DNA of 64,000 nucleotides, taken from contig NZ_QTUA01000001.1 in the NCBI RefSeq assembly GCF_003386865.1, positions 2,356,001 through 2,420,000 of the forward strand. The letters are read 5' to 3'. The notes beneath the pieces are model-generated. The model searched no databases. It was not told where the DNA came from and worked only from the letters and a program-made list of their open reading frames with translations. The position numbers and the translations under genes were made by a program. Shown one piece after another: positions 62,493-64,000 of this stretch. This DNA comes from Calidifontibacter indicus (GTDB taxonomy: Bacteria; Actinomycetota; Actinomycetes; Actinomycetales; Dermatophilaceae). The number at the start of each line of letters is the position of its first letter. The stretch's first letter is position 1.

Positions 62493-64000
62493 CGGGCACC
62501 TCCCTGGATCGCGCGCCACACCCGTTGCGGGGTGCAGGGCATTTCGATGTCGTTGATGCCGAGCGGCCGCACCGCGTCGACGACCGCGTTGACCACCGCG
62601 GGGGTCGAGGCGATGGTGCCGGCCTCCCCCACGCCCTTGGTGCCGAGCGTGTTGGTGGTGGACGGCGAAACCGTGTTGTCGGTGACGAAGTTGATCGTGT
62701 CGGCCGCCGTCGGCAGCGTGTAGTCGACGAACGAACCGGTCACCAGCGTGCCGAACTCGTCGTATTCGGCTCCCTCCCACAGGGCTTGGGCGATTCCCTG
62801 CACGAGGCCGCCGTGGATCTGTCCCTCGACGATCAGCGGGTTGATCACCACGCCGATGTCGTCGACACAGACGTACTTGTGCAGCTTGGTCGCCCCGGTC
62901 TCGGTGTCGACCTCGACCGCGCACAGGTGCGTGCCGTGCGGGAAGGAGAAGTTGATCGGGTCGTAGGTCGACTCGGCGTCGAGACCCGGCTCCACGCCGT
63001 CCGGCAGGTTGTGGGCCGCGAAGCTAGCCAGGGCGAGCTCGGCCATCGTGACGCCCTTGTCGGTGCCCTTGACCGTGAACTTGCCGGCCGCGAACTCCAG
63101 GTCGTCGGTGTTGGCCTCGAGGATGTGCGCCGCGATCGGCCGCGCCTTCTCGATCACCTTGTCGGCGGCCCGCACGATCGCCTCGCCACCGACGACCAAC
63201 GAGCGCGAACCGTAGGTGTCGAGACCCTTGTGCGCGATCTGGGTGTCGCCGTGCAAGACCTCGACGTCCTCGAACGCCACGCCCAACCGGTCGGCGACGA
63301 TCTGGCTCCAGGCCGTCTCGTGTCCCTGACCGTGCGGGGAGGTGCCGGTGACGACCTCAACCTTGCCGGTGGCGAGCATCCGGATGCTCGCGTGCTCCCA
63401 ACCGCCGGCTCCGTAGCTGAGCGAACCGAGCACCCGCGAGGGCGCCAGGCCGCACATCTCGGTGAAGGTGGAAACGCCGATGCCGAGTTGCACCGCGTCG
63501 TTCGACTCCCGACGCCGCTGCTGCTCGGCACGCAACTCGTCGTAGCCGAAGAGTTCTTTCGCGCGGGCGGTGGCGGCCTCGTAGTTGCCGGAGTCGTACT
63601 CCATGCCGGCGACCGTGGTGAATGGGAACTCCTCGTGCTTGATCCAGTTCTTCTCGCGCACTTCCAGCGGGTCCATGTTCAGCTCGGCGGCGAGTTCGTC
63701 CATGATCCGCTCGATGCCGAAGGTGGCCTCCGGTCGGCCGGCACCGCGATAGGCGTCGACCCACGTCTTGTTGGTCAGCACCGTCTGGCAGTTGAACTGG
63801 TAAGCCTTGAACTTGTAGATGGAGTTGAACATCCACGCGCCGAGCACCGGCACGCCGCCGCCGACGATCGCGACGTAGGCGCCGAGGTCGGCCAGCAGGT
63901 CGACCTTGAGGCCGGTGACGATGCCTTCCTTGGTCGCGGCGAGGGTGAGCTTCTGCCACTGGTCACGGCCGTGGTGGGCCGACAGCAGCGACTCCGAGCG
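62489..64000 (-). CDS. Molybdenum hydroxylase large subunit (form II CoxL-like), 5' end beyond window
   Basis: About 503 C-terminal residues of a molybdopterin large subunit are seen; the frame is open to the window end. The active-site loop is AYRGAGR, the form II type; true CO dehydrogenase (form I) has AYxCSFR. TSPHGQGHETAWSQIVADRL and the catalytic GVGEAG near the C-terminus are conserved. It probably oxidises an aldehyde, purine or similar substrate rather than CO. FdhD at 28176 could help its cofactor only if this cofactor is the formate dehydrogenase type, which is unlikely. Confidence 0.9.
   Translation of the reverse strand, partial: RSESLLSAHHGRDQWQKLTLAATKEGIVTGLKVDLLADLGAYVAIVGGGVPVLGAWMFNSIYKFKAYQFNCQTVLTNKTWVDAYRGAGRPEATFGIERIMDELAAELNMDPLEVREKNWIKHEEFPFTTVAGMEYDSGNYEAATARAKELFGYDELRAEQQRRRESNDAVQLGIGVSTFTEMCGLAPSRVLGSLSYGAGGWEHASIRMLATGKVEVVTGTSPHGQGHETAWSQIVADRLGVAFEDVEVLHGDTQIAHKGLDTYGSRSLVVGGEAIVRAADKVIEKARPIAAHILEANTDDLEFAAGKFTVKGTDKGVTMAELALASFAAHNLPDGVEPGLDAESTYDPINFSFPHGTHLCAVEVDTETGATKLHKYVCVDDIGVVINPLIVEGQIHGGLVQGIAQALWEGAEYDEFGTLVTGSFVDYTLPTAADTINFVTDNTVSPSTTNTLGTKGVGEAGTIASTPAVVNAVVDAVRPLGINDIEMPCTPQRVWRAIQGGAR

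Overview
This window is high-GC DNA with GTG starts, frequent 4-nt gene overlaps and few Shine-Dalgarno-free surprises, typical of an actinobacterium. The block pgsA-like / DUF881 / small basic protein / DUF881 / gcvH / garA / merR / DUF151 / merR / gcvP at 19.5-28.2 kb is the arrangement known from Mycobacterium (Rv1822-Rv1832) and relatives. Together with the DUF222-HNH protein, the DUF2332 remnant and the ECF42 sigma factor it suggests a Micrococcales-type organism (Dermacoccaceae/Dermatophilaceae or similar). This placement is inference; no rRNA is present to confirm it.

Layout. 0-19.5 kb is ordinary chromosome: a lactonase fragment, a LysE exporter, RlmC and RluA-type RNA modification enzymes, an SDR and an acyl-CoA dehydrogenase, a DODA-type dioxygenase, a GlcD-like FAD oxidase, an LLM flavoprotein, a quinone reductase, a YciO-type protein, DUF1697, OsmC, a histidine phosphatase, a glutamate-cysteine ligase, SbcD-SbcC and an AlaA-like aminotransferase. 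19.5-28.2 kb is the glycine-cleavage/GarA/DUF881 block, all on the minus strand; a glycine riboswitch precedes gcvP. 28.2-36 kb holds fdhD, a DUF2207 membrane protein with a cysteine-rich tail, a CorA-like protein, two PLP enzymes, a DUF222-HNH protein and tRNA-Pro(GGG).

36.5-46 kb carries a PfpI/Hsp31-like protein, two paralogous NAD(P)-binding proteins flanking SRPBCC and CPBP genes, a GT4 glycosyltransferase and a compact operon of two DGPF (YciI-like) proteins plus an ECF42 sigma factor. From 46 kb the chromosome becomes accessory and decayed: a dead HepT remnant, a cut-off SDR, a frameshifted NAD(P)-binding fragment and a frameshifted grpB lie among intact small genes. A complete MntA-HepT toxin-antitoxin pair, whose antitoxin carries its own HTH domain, sits at 49.2-50.0 kb.

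50-60.2 kb is an insertion-sequence scar. One complete IS3-family element (52548-53918) has cut a UvrA-like ABC gene just after its Walker A motif and abuts a beheaded DUF2332 gene. A different IS3-family element (55860-57223) has cut a glpK remnant. A 501-bp 3' piece of the first element (58567-59067) cuts an amino acid permease that also carries an internal deletion and a frameshift. An intact class A beta-lactamase-like gene and a VOC gene survive inside the scar. The window ends in a molybdenum hydroxylase operon (large subunit running off the edge, FAD subunit, CoxG) and a HutD-family gene.

I do not see an unmistakably new system. The strongest leads for follow-up are the ECF42-DGPF operon, the HTH-fused MntA/HepT pair beside a second dead HepT, the GarA homologue without the usual phospho-threonine motif, the cysteine-rich membrane protein tail, and the recent IS-driven rearrangement.
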